21,689 nt of DNA from a virus, in IMG/VR virus record IMGVR_UViG_3300042445_001953, positions 1 through 21,689 of that record; one strand, 5' to 3'. Of this stretch, positions 1 to 7,281 are shown one piece after another. The notes under the pieces were generated by a model that was not told where the DNA came from, ran no database searches, and saw only the letters and a program-made list of their open reading frames with translations. Each line of letters starts with the position of its first letter. Position 1 is the first letter of the stretch. A program made the position numbers and the translations under genes.

Positions 1-68
1 TGTTCTTCACAATACCCTTTGAGAAGTTCATGGGTTTCTTTTTTGATTTGTAACATTGCGTATTTCAT
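1..68 (-). CDS. Start of a minus-strand gene, partial (runs off left edge)
   Basis: The reverse complement of 68-1 opens with ATG and reads 22 codons without a stop: MKYAMLQIKKETHELLKGYC followed by EE. A second in-frame ATG lies at codon 5. The lysine/glutamate-rich amphipathic start resembles small phage proteins with a helical or ribbon-helix-helix-like N-terminus, but too little is present to name a family. It is transcribed away from the fibre gene at 169, so 69-168 is a divergent intergenic region. The good coding composition and the position next to a promoter-like gap favour a real gene. Confidence 0.5.
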   Translation of the reverse strand, partial: MKYAMLQIKKETHELLKGYCEE

Positions 69-75
69 AACTTAT

Positions 76-119
76 TTAGTTTTCTTTAGTATTATATAAT
101 GTATATTAGTTTTCTTTAG
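76..119. repeat. 14-bp direct repeat TTAGTTTTCTTTAG, two copies 30 bp apart
   Basis: Two identical copies of TTAGTTTTCTTTAG lie at 76-89 and 106-119. The 30-bp start-to-start spacing is close to three helical turns, so both copies face the same side of the DNA. Such an arrangement suits a regulator-binding site, but no protein partner is known and the low complexity of the region weakens the case. Confidence 0.5.
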
Positions 120-148
120 ATAAATATTGTATTATTATTTTTTAAAGA

Positions 149-156
149 TATTTATG
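149..156 (+). promoter_or_regulatory. TATTTATG element upstream of the fibre gene
   Basis: TATTTATG, within GATATTTATG, ends 12 nt before the ATG at 169. It differs by one base from the TATTTATA found before the genes at 11148, 17050 and 20155. A promoter or leader role is inferred from recurrence only. Confidence 0.25.
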
Positions 157-168
157 TAAAAAGATTTA

Positions 169-3100
169 ATGGCAGTTATACAAAAAACTTTATTTGCTAA
201 AAACTTAGATAGGTATAATGTATTGGTAAATGATACAGAACCCAATAGTAAATATTTTAAAGTAACGGAATTAACTGATACTTTAACAGGCGGTAAAAAT
301 GCCTTTTTAATTGCAGGGTCAAAAGAATTAGTACCTGATACAAAAATACAAATAGAATTAAAGGACTCAGCTGGCAATATAATTTATCACGAACCAGGAG
401 AAGGATACATTTCATCATCTTTAAACGGAGTACCATTTGTTACTGAATACTATGAAGGTGTTTCTAAAGTAGTTTCGGTTTATGTTTATCCAGATACTGC
501 ATATGGCCCATGTACTCTTACCATATTGGGTGAATTAAGTGAATATACTGATACAAATGGAATAGTTGCACCGGTTCCTTTAGATTGGGAAAATAAATAT
601 AATGTTAAATGGACAAAAACAATAAATGTAAATCCAACATTAGCTAATACTACAAAGATTAGATTTTACCAAAGGCCTGTAGCTACAATTACTGAAATAA
701 TATCTCCAATTTTTAGAATAGAAAGTGGTTCAAAAGTAAATTCTGGAATCAACCAGTCATTTGCAAACATTAAACTTTCAAAATTAGAAACATTTGCAGG
801 TGATGTTAAAAGAGTAAAAGTATTTAGAACTTCACAAGGTGACATATCGGATTTTGATTTAATACAAGATATATTAGTTGAGTCAAAAGAATTATTAACA
901 ACCACTCAATTATCCGGAAGTGTTATAGGAAATACAGGAACATTTACAACAGAAACACTTAAAAGCTTTTGGAATACTGGTTCGTTAAATACACAACTAA
1001 CATCTAGTAGAGTTGAAAGTGGAGTTAAATTAACAGGTGGTGGGTATTTTACATATACATCATCGTTAGACATTAAAAGTGCAAACACTTATGAATTAAA
1101 TTTAGATGCATTTTATTCGGCATCTATATCAACTAATTTAGGAATTTATTTAGTTTCAGGTTCGGAAAGTAGTAGTATTGCAACTTTAGTAGGAACACAA
1201 CCTACAAAAAATTTATTAGATACAATAATTCCATTTAAAATAGATAAAGATTTTGTATCGGCAAGTTTATATTTTTCACAATCACAAGGAGAGTGGCATT
1301 TAGGAAATATTAGTTTAAAATTATCAGAGGATACTGCATTTTCACCAGATGAGATTTCATTCATTACTACAATGCCTACGGTAATTGGAAACGAAGATTT
1401 TAATTTTAAGTTTGAATTTTATGATGTAAATAATAATTTTGTTCCAGTAGCAGTTACACAAAGTGCAAATTTTACAGGAGGTTCTAATGCAATTACAAAA
1501 TTATTAACATTTGAATCGGATAGAACGGCATTTAGATTTTCAACAGGTTCATTTGCAAATCCGCCAAATCAATCGGTAAGATTTAAAACAATAAAAACAA
1601 ATTTTACAGGTTCAGTAACATATGCATCATCTGCATTTGATGTTGGTGGTAATTATATAGAACCATCGGCTTATGCCGGAACATATCCAGGTACATTCGT
1701 ATCTCAAAATGATAATGGTGCACTTTTAAATGTAAGTAGTTTTAGTGGAAGTGTTGCAAGTGTATTGGTTGGTTCAATTGTATATACCGCATCATGTGAA
1801 GGGTTTACTGAATTTGAAACAATATATCGTTTTGAAGATGGTGATAATGCACCTGGTGTTTTTGTAACTGCAAATACAAATCAATTTATTTACAAAGCAA
1901 CAGACTTATCATTAAACCCAACGGGACAAGTTATAACAATAGAAGCTAAACGAAAAAATTTAGCATCAGCAACTACACCTTTAACGGTAAACTCTGGAAG
2001 TGGAAAACCACCACTAACATATGTTTCTACAAATACAACAAATGGTGTTGATACATATACATTGTCAGGAACATCATATCCATATTCAATCGGTGAAACA
2101 GTTTATTCTATTTCTGGATCTGACCAATTTGGAAATGAATTTTCGGATGCAATTAAAATAAGTCCTGTAAAAATATTGGATGGTTTGTCCGTATCTTTAA
2201 CAAACGACAATGCATCTATACCAGCACGTTCTACTGGATTTATTGAAAGTGGTTCTTTTGTATTGAGTAGTGGTTCGGTTAGTGTTAAAGTTGGTAATGA
2301 AATTATAACACATAGTAATGGATTATCTACAAATAATAGATTTGACATTATATCTGCGATTGCAACAAATGTTCAAACTGGTTCATCAAATTATTCAACA
2401 ACGGATTATTTCATATCAAGATTGGATGCGGATAGTGGTTCTTTGAATTTGACTATAAGATATAAGGATGGAGGGGGTGATACATCGGATACAACAAAAT
2501 TGGTAACATATACTAAAAACAAAAGGGGTGCACCAATTTTACAAATTACATCAACACCAAAAGACCAAACGGTAACTGCAAAATCAACGGGTGAACAAGT
2601 AGACACATTTTCAAATGTAACCATATCGGTAAAAGAAGTTTATAATGGTACTACTACAAATTTAACAATAACATCTTTAACTGCAACATCTTCGGACATT
2701 GCAAGTATATCAACAACTCCGTCAACGGGATTAGTTACTTTAAATGGAAAAACTTTAGGAAACGGAGTAAATTCAACAACGGTAGATATCAGTGCAGTAG
2801 TTACAGATTCGGAAGGTGTAAGTAGAACTATAACAGATACATTGGCATTATCAAAAACTAAAAAGGCAGTTCCAAATGTAGTGATATCTGCAACACCTCA
2901 AGCACAATCAGTATTGGCAAATGCTTCGGGTGTACAAACTGCAGCACTAACAAATGTGACTATAACTGCATTGGAAGGTAGTACTAGTAGATTCACATCA
3001 ATGGCAATAGCTGGGACTACCGGATTCTCATCAGCATCTCTACCGACGATTAGTGGTAATATTCTAACAATGATAAGTGCAGTTATGAATGCACCAGAAG

Positions 3101-5310
3101 CTTCTGTGACATTAACTGTAACACATACCGATAGTGAAGGTACTACGGGTCAAACTCAAACAATTGTAATAAGATCAACAAAAGTAAGTATTGGAGAAAA
3201 TGGAGCTCCAGGAGCAACAGGTGGAAATGGTCCTGGTGTTGTATTTAGAGGTGTATGGAGTTCCGCAACAACATATTATGATACGGATGATTTTCCTACT
3301 CGTAGAGATGCGGTTTTGTATGAAGGAACTTATTATGCAACAAAAACAAATGCAAATATAAACTTAAATAAACAACCGGATATTCAATCTACTTTTTGGG
3401 AATCTTTGGGAACCGATTCTTATTTTGTAGCTGCGGAGATTGCAATATTTAGAGAATCATTTGTAAAACAAACTATAAATGTTGGTACAAATGCATCAGG
3501 TAATGCAAACATAACTATATACGGAAATGATACCTCTCCATATATTTCAATTGGACAAGCAACTAAAGGATATGATAATTTGGGTGCTTTTATAGGTAGT
3601 AATGGCACTACTGGTAGATTATCTTTAAAATCTGCTACAAATTCATTAAAATGGGATGGTTCTACATTGGATATAACTGGAAACATTAATATAGCCGGAG
3701 GTACGGCAGCAACTCAAATTACAGATGCAGCTGCATCCGGGTCAGTTGCCTGTGCAGCTGCCCTAACTGCAAATACGGCTGCAGGAGCTGCACAACTAAC
3801 TGCAACAAGTGCATGTGGTAACGCTGCAACTGCACAATCAACAGCAAATACAGCAATAACCAGAACAGTTGATGGTTGTGGTAAAATAACATTTGATCCC
3901 ACACCATCGGGAACAGGATTATTTATGAGTGCATGCAGATTGGGATTTTATTGTAATAGTTGTTGGAAAACTTATATGAACAACGGTGGGTGTTTTTTCT
4001 TAGCAGGTTCTGGAAATAATAGTTTAACTTGGGATTCATGTACATTAACTATAAATGGAGCAATTAATATAATAGGTGGAACTGCAGCAACACAAATTGC
4101 ATGTGCAGCCAGTTGTGGAATTAATGCATGTGCAGCTGCATCAAGTGCAAATACGGCTGCAGGTTGTGCACAACAAACTGCAACAACTGCGTGTAACAAT
4201 GCAGCAACTGCACAATCAAAGGCAGAACACGCGTGTAGTTGTAGTTATACGGCATTGGAAAGATCAGTAAATTCGGCCGGCAAAATAACGTTTGCTCCAA
4301 CACTAACGGGGAATGGATTATTTCTAAGTTCAACACATATGGGATTTTATTGTCATCCCAATTGGAAAACTTATATGAATTGTAGTGGTCATTTCTTTTT
4401 ATCCGGAACAGGCAATAATGGATTAAGTTGGGATGGTAGTACATTACTTATAGATGGAAATATTACGGCTAGAAGTGGTACATTTACCGGAAATATATGT
4501 TCATCTGCAACAATATCGGGTGGTTTTATTTGTGGTGCAACGGTTAGTGGTGGAAGCTTAGTTGGTGGATTACTAACTATGCCAAATTCACAAGGTACTA
4601 ATTTCTTTTGTATGAATTTAAATGGAGAATTTTGGATGGGCCCTATTTCAAGTATGTTTGTAATGGCTGATAGGGACTGGAAATGTGATCCACAGATACC
4701 ATTTGGTGGGAGGTGTATTGGTGGTAAGATTATTTTTTGGGATGATTTTGGGTGTAGATCTAACCCAAGGGACGCGCCAGCGATTTGTGCTTACAATGGA
4801 GATATATCTTCACTTACTTATTATTGTAATGGTGTTACTGAGGCCCGTTGGGTTCAACTGACTACACGATGTTATTTTAGCGTTAGTGTTTTTGAAGGAG
4901 GATTAATATACTATGCATGTACACAGGGTTTATATGTTGCGGGTGATGTTGTAGCTGGACAATCTGATAGGAGATTGAAAACTAGTATAATGAACATTCC
5001 AAATGCATTATGTAAAATAAATCAATTAAATGGGGTTTATTTTAATTGGAACGAATGTGCATGTGTATTAGCACAAAGAGATACAAATAAGAGAGAACTA
5101 GGATTCATTGCACAAGATATTAATAAAGTTTTACCAGAAGCAGTTGATTATGCAGCTTTTGATAGAATGCATGGTACTTCAATAAGTGGACAAAACTATT
5201 TAACAGTTAAATATGAAAAAATCACACCTTTATTATTAGAAGGAATAAAAGAGTTACATTGTGAAATGGAAGAATTAAGGTGTCAAATTAATATATTAAA
5301 AAGTAGATAA
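169..5310 (+). CDS. Large tail fibre / adhesin with C-terminal S74 chaperone domain
   Basis: A 1713-residue virion protein, probably a receptor-binding fibre. The N-terminal half is Ser/Thr/Gly-rich beta-structure, with Ig-like repeats around residues 795-1005 (each ends in a 'TDSEG' strand). A short Gly-rich collagen-like stretch follows near 1009-1023. Next come a small aromatic module (near 1025-1085) and tandem WDGSTL-type repeats (about 1159-1432). The last 115 residues (from 1599) match the endosialidase-type intramolecular chaperone (peptidase S74). S1599-D1600 is the expected autocleavage site and K1604 sits where the family's catalytic Lys does; a coiled coil closes the protein. In this family the domain trimerises the fibre and then cuts itself off. 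Residues from about 1190 onward hold 32 cysteines, against 2 in the preceding part. The stop overlaps the next start by 1 nt (TAATG). Confidence 0.85.
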   Translation: MAVIQKTLFAKNLDRYNVLVNDTEPNSKYFKVTELTDTLTGGKNAFLIAGSKELVPDTKIQIELKDSAGNIIYHEPGEGYISSSLNGVPFVTEYYEGVSKVVSVYVYPDTAYGPCTLTILGELSEYTDTNGIVAPVPLDWENKYNVKWTKTINVNPTLANTTKIRFYQRPVATITEIISPIFRIESGSKVNSGINQSFANIKLSKLETFAGDVKRVKVFRTSQGDISDFDLIQDILVESKELLTTTQLSGSVIGNTGTFTTETLKSFWNTGSLNTQLTSSRVESGVKLTGGGYFTYTSSLDIKSANTYELNLDAFYSASISTNLGIYLVSGSESSSIATLVGTQPTKNLLDTIIPFKIDKDFVSASLYFSQSQGEWHLGNISLKLSEDTAFSPDEISFITTMPTVIGNEDFNFKFEFYDVNNNFVPVAVTQSANFTGGSNAITKLLTFESDRTAFRFSTGSFANPPNQSVRFKTIKTNFTGSVTYASSAFDVGGNYIEPSAYAGTYPGTFVSQNDNGALLNVSSFSGSVASVLVGSIVYTASCEGFTEFETIYRFEDGDNAPGVFVTANTNQFIYKATDLSLNPTGQVITIEAKRKNLASATTPLTVNSGSGKPPLTYVSTNTTNGVDTYTLSGTSYPYSIGETVYSISGSDQFGNEFSDAIKISPVKILDGLSVSLTNDNASIPARSTGFIESGSFVLSSGSVSVKVGNEIITHSNGLSTNNRFDIISAIATNVQTGSSNYSTTDYFISRLDADSGSLNLTIRYKDGGGDTSDTTKLVTYTKNKRGAPILQITSTPKDQTVTAKSTGEQVDTFSNVTISVKEVYNGTTTNLTITSLTATSSDIASISTTPSTGLVTLNGKTLGNGVNSTTVDISAVVTDSEGVSRTITDTLALSKTKKAVPNVVISATPQAQSVLANASGVQTAALTNVTITALEGSTSRFTSMAIAGTTGFSSASLPTISGNILTMISAVMNAPEASVTLTVTHTDSEGTTGQTQTIVIRSTKVSIGENGAPGATGGNGPGVVFRGVWSSATTYYDTDDFPTRRDAVLYEGTYYATKTNANINLNKQPDIQSTFWESLGTDSYFVAAEIAIFRESFVKQTINVGTNASGNANITIYGNDTSPYISIGQATKGYDNLGAFIGSNGTTGRLSLKSATNSLKWDGSTLDITGNINIAGGTAATQITDAAASGSVACAAALTANTAAGAAQLTATSACGNAATAQSTANTAITRTVDGCGKITFDPTPSGTGLFMSACRLGFYCNSCWKTYMNNGGCFFLAGSGNNSLTWDSCTLTINGAINIIGGTAATQIACAASCGINACAAASSANTAAGCAQQTATTACNNAATAQSKAEHACSCSYTALERSVNSAGKITFAPTLTGNGLFLSSTHMGFYCHPNWKTYMNCSGHFFLSGTGNNGLSWDGSTLLIDGNITARSGTFTGNICSSATISGGFICGATVSGGSLVGGLLTMPNSQGTNFFCMNLNGEFWMGPISSMFVMADRDWKCDPQIPFGGRCIGGKIIFWDDFGCRSNPRDAPAICAYNGDISSLTYYCNGVTEARWVQLTTRCYFSVSVFEGGLIYYACTQGLYVAGDVVAGQSDRRLKTSIMNIPNALCKINQLNGVYFNWNECACVLAQRDTNKRELGFIAQDINKVLPEAVDYAAFDRMHGTSISGQNYLTVKYEKITPLLLEGIKELHCEMEELRCQINILKSR
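3643..4464 (+). repeat. Tandem fibre repeats (WDGSTL / GGTAATQI / GKITF / WKTYM units)
   Basis: The encoded motif WDGSTL or WDSCTL followed by a T/N-x-x-G-NI stretch begins near 3643, 4021 and 4420, giving periods of about 378 and 399 nt. Between occurrences both full units carry the same order: GGTAATQI, an Ala/Thr/Ser-rich helix-like stretch, GKITF, GFYC and WKTYM. This looks like tandem duplication of a roughly 130-residue shaft module. Cysteine positions differ between copies. Confidence 0.75.
4963..5307 (+). other. Peptidase S74 intramolecular chaperone domain (within fibre gene)
   Basis: Residues 1599-1713. It begins SDRRLK, the conserved start of the domain, with Ser-Asp as the expected scissile pair and Lys five residues later. 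ELGFIAQDI and VLPEAV are further family hallmarks. The C-terminal leucine/glutamate heptads would form the trimeric coiled coil. Four or more cysteines inside this domain are unusual. Confidence 0.85.
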
Positions 5311-6503
5311 TGGCATTACCAGCTTCAGGGCCTATTAAAATGTCGGAAATAAAGGCCTATTTCAATTCTACTTCATATTCATTGAGGGCATATGCCGCAG
5401 CTGCAAAAACTCAAACAGGTCTTGCAAAATTTGATGCACCTGATAAACTTAGTGAATTTTTAGGTTATGCAGCTCCTGAAGCTCCAACGGTAACACCAAC
5501 TGCAGCACCAACCGTAACACCAACCGTAACACCAACTGCTGCACCAACACAAACTACATTTACAGGATTTGTAAGTACAGTGGACGAACAGGCGGCTTGT
5601 GATGGTGGAGAATACGGACTTGTTACAATTACTGTTTTTGGAACAACAATATGTAATGCAACATCGGTACGATCATTAGGATCAGATATAATTGGTAATC
5701 TATACGGAGACTTTACTGCGAATCAAGTATTTTATGTAAGCAGACTTGGAAAAGTTAGAGTATTCACGCGTAATGGTAGTTTATTCAATGCATCACCCGA
5801 TGATGTGTGTTCTGATTGTCCGACGGCAGCACCAACGGTAACTCCAACTGCTGCACCAACTGTAACTCCAACCGATGCACCAACCGATGCACCAACTGTA
5901 ACACCAACCGATGCACCAACTGTAACACCGACCGCAGCACCAACCGCCGCACCAACTACATTTACAGGATTTGTAAGTTTAGCAGATGAGGGAACGGCTT
6001 GTGAAGGAGGAGAATATGGACTTGTTACAATTACTATTATTGGAACAACTTTATGTAATGCAACATCAATACGTGCATTATCATCAGCTACAATTGGTAA
6101 TTTATATTCTGATTTTGATGGAAGTCAAGTATTTTATGTAAGTAGACTTGGAAAAGTTAGAGAATTCACACGTGTGTCCACACTACAAAGGGGAACACCG
6201 ACTTCAGAATGTTCTGATTGTCCGACGGCAGCACCAACGGTAACTCCAACTGCTGCACCAACTGCAACACCAACTGTAACACCAACTGCAACACCAACTG
6301 TAACACCAACTGCAACACCAACTGCAACACCAACTGCAACACCGACTGTAACACCGACCGCAACACCAACTGTAACACCAACCGATACACCAACTGTAAC
6401 ACCGACCGCAACACCAACAGCTGCTCCGGTTTACTACATATCATTATCAACCGGTACAGACCCATGTGATGCAAAAACTAATTATGGAGGAGCTATACAA
6501 TAA
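5310..6503 (+). CDS. Modular tail/adhesin protein with two 88-residue repeats and Pro-Thr linkers
   Basis: A 397-residue probable virion protein. Residues 1-55 hold the ALPASGPI start and a 'KLSEFLGY' end that I recognise from structural proteins of Bacteroidota phages. Two modules of exactly 88 residues follow (83-170 and 217-304). They are clearly homologous: both have [32 protein letters not shown] and CSDC, with four cysteines each. Pro-Thr-Ala/Val linkers (about 59-80, 171-216, 305-373) separate them. The final 24 residues ([15 protein letters not shown] onward) look like the beginning of another module that ends early. ATG overlaps the upstream stop by 1 nt, so it is probably translationally coupled to the fibre. 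The linkers resemble substrates for O-glycosylation, and hydroxylase and glycosyltransferase genes lie just downstream. Confidence 0.75.
   Translation: MALPASGPIKMSEIKAYFNSTSYSLRAYAAAAKTQTGLAKFDAPDKLSEFLGYAAPEAPTVTPTAAPTVTPTVTPTAAPTQTTFTGFVSTVDEQAACDGGEYGLVTITVFGTTICNATSVRSLGSDIIGNLYGDFTANQVFYVSRLGKVRVFTRNGSLFNASPDDVCSDCPTAAPTVTPTAAPTVTPTDAPTDAPTVTPTDAPTVTPTAAPTAAPTTFTGFVSLADEGTACEGGEYGLVTITIIGTTLCNATSIRALSSATIGNLYSDFDGSQVFYVSRLGKVREFTRVSTLQRGTPTSECSDCPTAAPTVTPTAAPTATPTVTPTATPTVTPTATPTATPTATPTVTPTATPTVTPTDTPTVTPTATPTAAPVYYISLSTGTDPCDAKTNYGGAIQ
5484..5549 (+). repeat. Pro-Thr linker repeat 1
   Basis: A 66-bp stretch built of 6-nt CCA-ACN-type units encoding [10 protein letters not shown]-like sequence between the N-terminal domain and the first 88-residue module. 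The unit keeps frame if copy number changes. Confidence 0.8.
5556..5819 (+). repeat. 88-residue module, copy 1
   Basis: 264 bp encoding residues 83-170. It aligns end to end, without length change, with the copy at 5958-6221. It has four cysteines ([18 protein letters not shown]), so disulfides are possible in the mature particle. Confidence 0.85.
5820..5957 (+). repeat. Pro-Thr linker repeat 2
   Basis: 138 bp encoding [14 protein letters not shown]-like sequence between the two 88-residue modules. Some Asp replaces Ala or Val. Confidence 0.8.
5958..6221 (+). repeat. 88-residue module, copy 2
   Basis: 264 bp encoding residues 217-304, homologous to copy 1 with all four cysteines kept. Nucleotide similarity is high near [10 protein letters not shown], which suggests a fairly recent duplication or ongoing recombination between copies. 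Confidence 0.85.
6222..6428 (+). repeat. Pro-Thr linker repeat 3 (longest, minisatellite-like)
   Basis: 207 bp encoding 69 residues dominated by [10 protein letters not shown]. At DNA level it is a near-perfect array of 12-nt units (CCAACTGCAACA / CCAACTGTAACA), long enough to be prone to slippage. Units are multiples of 6 nt, so length changes stay in frame. Confidence 0.85.
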
Positions 6504-6525
6504 AAAGAAAAATATTATATGAGAA

Positions 6526-6534
6526 TATTTAATA
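6526..6534 (+). promoter_or_regulatory. TATTTAATA element before the Hint-domain gene
   Basis: In the 52-bp gap 6504-6555, TATTTAATA lies 21 nt before the ATG at 6556. It is a looser version of the TATTTATA element seen in other gaps. The gap is almost pure A/T, so chance similarity is likely. Confidence 0.2.
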
Positions 6535-6555
6535 TAAAGAGTAAAAATTAATTTT

Positions 6556-7260
6556 ATGCCTGCAGGAATCAATAATGTTCAAAATTATGTAACCAGTTAT
6601 CAATGTTCTATTCAGGGGTTATCCATTGGGTGTCCTGTTGCTGGGGCCGATGGGTGGTACTCCGATGGTGTTAATTCATATTATGTACAAAATGGAAGTG
6701 TTATAACTGTTAATTCCGACCCTTGTTATGTTCCACCACCTCCGCCACCTCCACCACCTCCTCCGACAGAAGACCCATGTTTTCTTTATGGTACTGAAAT
6801 CAAAATGGCCGATGGTAGTAATAAACTAATTGAAGATTTAGTATTGGGAGACGTTCTTAGTAGTTTATCAATAGAAGGATTAGATAAAAATGTTGAAAAT
6901 AATTGGGTTACTTTTTCGGATAATAAATTTTCGTTTACTCCATCAACTGCGGTAATTGTAAATTTAATACACGGATCGTATTCTAACTATTATATTATAA
7001 ATAACTCAATACGAATAACATATGAACATCCGGTGTTTATAAAAAGAGATACTGAGTATAAATTTTGTAAAGTCCGTAATTTATTAGTAGGTGATTTATT
7101 ATTTAATACCGATGATACTTGGATTGAAATACAAACAATTGAATTTATTAATGAAACATGTCAAACTGTTGGTGTTAATATTGAAGATGATGATGTATAT
7201 TTTGGTAGTGGTATATTGGTACACAATGCACCACAGGATAAGGAGTTTCAACCTGAATAA
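6556..7260 (+). CDS. Hint (intein-like) domain protein with polyproline linker
   Basis: A 234-residue protein. Residues 1-57 form a small Cys-containing module (WYSDGVNSYYVQNGSV) of the kind often repeated in Bacteroidota phage tail proteins. An 11-proline run follows (60-70). A Hint domain spans about 75-224: Cys75 opens it, then GTEIKMADGS and IEDLVLGD (block A), T155-x-x-H158 (block B), and a C-terminal LVHN with H223-N224. The catalytic Cys, Thr-His and His-Asn are all present, so autoprocessing chemistry looks intact. The residue after Asn is Ala, not Cys/Ser/Thr, and no homing endonuclease is present. This fits a bacterial-intein-like domain that cleaves rather than splices. It may release or transfer the N-terminal module onto another virion component; that role is inference. 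Confidence 0.8.
   Translation: MPAGINNVQNYVTSYQCSIQGLSIGCPVAGADGWYSDGVNSYYVQNGSVITVNSDPCYVPPPPPPPPPPPTEDPCFLYGTEIKMADGSNKLIEDLVLGDVLSSLSIEGLDKNVENNWVTFSDNKFSFTPSTAVIVNLIHGSYSNYYIINNSIRITYEHPVFIKRDTEYKFCKVRNLLVGDLLFNTDDTWIEIQTIEFINETCQTVGVNIEDDDVYFGSGILVHNAPQDKEFQPE
6778..7227 (+). other. Hint / BIL-type autoprocessing domain
   Basis: Encodes residues 75-224, from the nucleophilic Cys to the terminal His-Asn. About 150 residues is right for a mini-Hint fold lacking an endonuclease. Confidence 0.75.
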
Positions 7261-7281
7261 TATTATATTAAATAAAAAGTT

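Larger units (their letters stand above)
69..168. promoter_or_regulatory. Divergent intergenic region, probable promoters for both directions
   Basis: This 100-bp, very AT-rich gap lies between a minus-strand start and the fibre gene. It holds a direct repeat, a TATATAAT-like stretch around 93-100 and a TATTTATG element at 149-156. There is no recognisable Shine-Dalgarno before the ATG at 169. Its role as a divergent promoter region is inferred from layout and composition. Confidence 0.4.

Noticed and set aside
3714-4444. Antisense and alternative-frame ORFs within the fibre gene
   Set aside because: Low-complexity shadows of the repeated Ala/Thr codons, with no start context or recognisable domain.
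3643-5310. Diversity-generating retroelement variable region in the fibre
   Set aside because: No reverse transcriptase or template repeat is present in the window and the differences between repeat copies are not limited to adenine positions. It remains possible only if elements lie outside.
5484-6428. CRISPR-like array
   Set aside because: The repeats are contiguous coding units of 6-12 nt without unique spacers.
6166-6474. Open frames on both strands across the Pro-Thr repeat, encoding Leu/Val-rich and Asn/Cys/Thr-rich repeats
   Set aside because: They are by-products of a short-period repeat that lacks stops in several frames; the 5310-6503 frame is the one with flanking real domains.
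6511-6529. AATATT...AATATT hairpin after the modular tail gene
   Set aside because: A six-bp A/T-only stem from a self-palindromic word in AT-rich DNA, too weak to call a terminator.
6996-7003. T4 late promoter TATAAATA
   Set aside because: The perfect matches I noticed on the plus strand (here and near 8811) lie inside coding sequence and not before a gene start.
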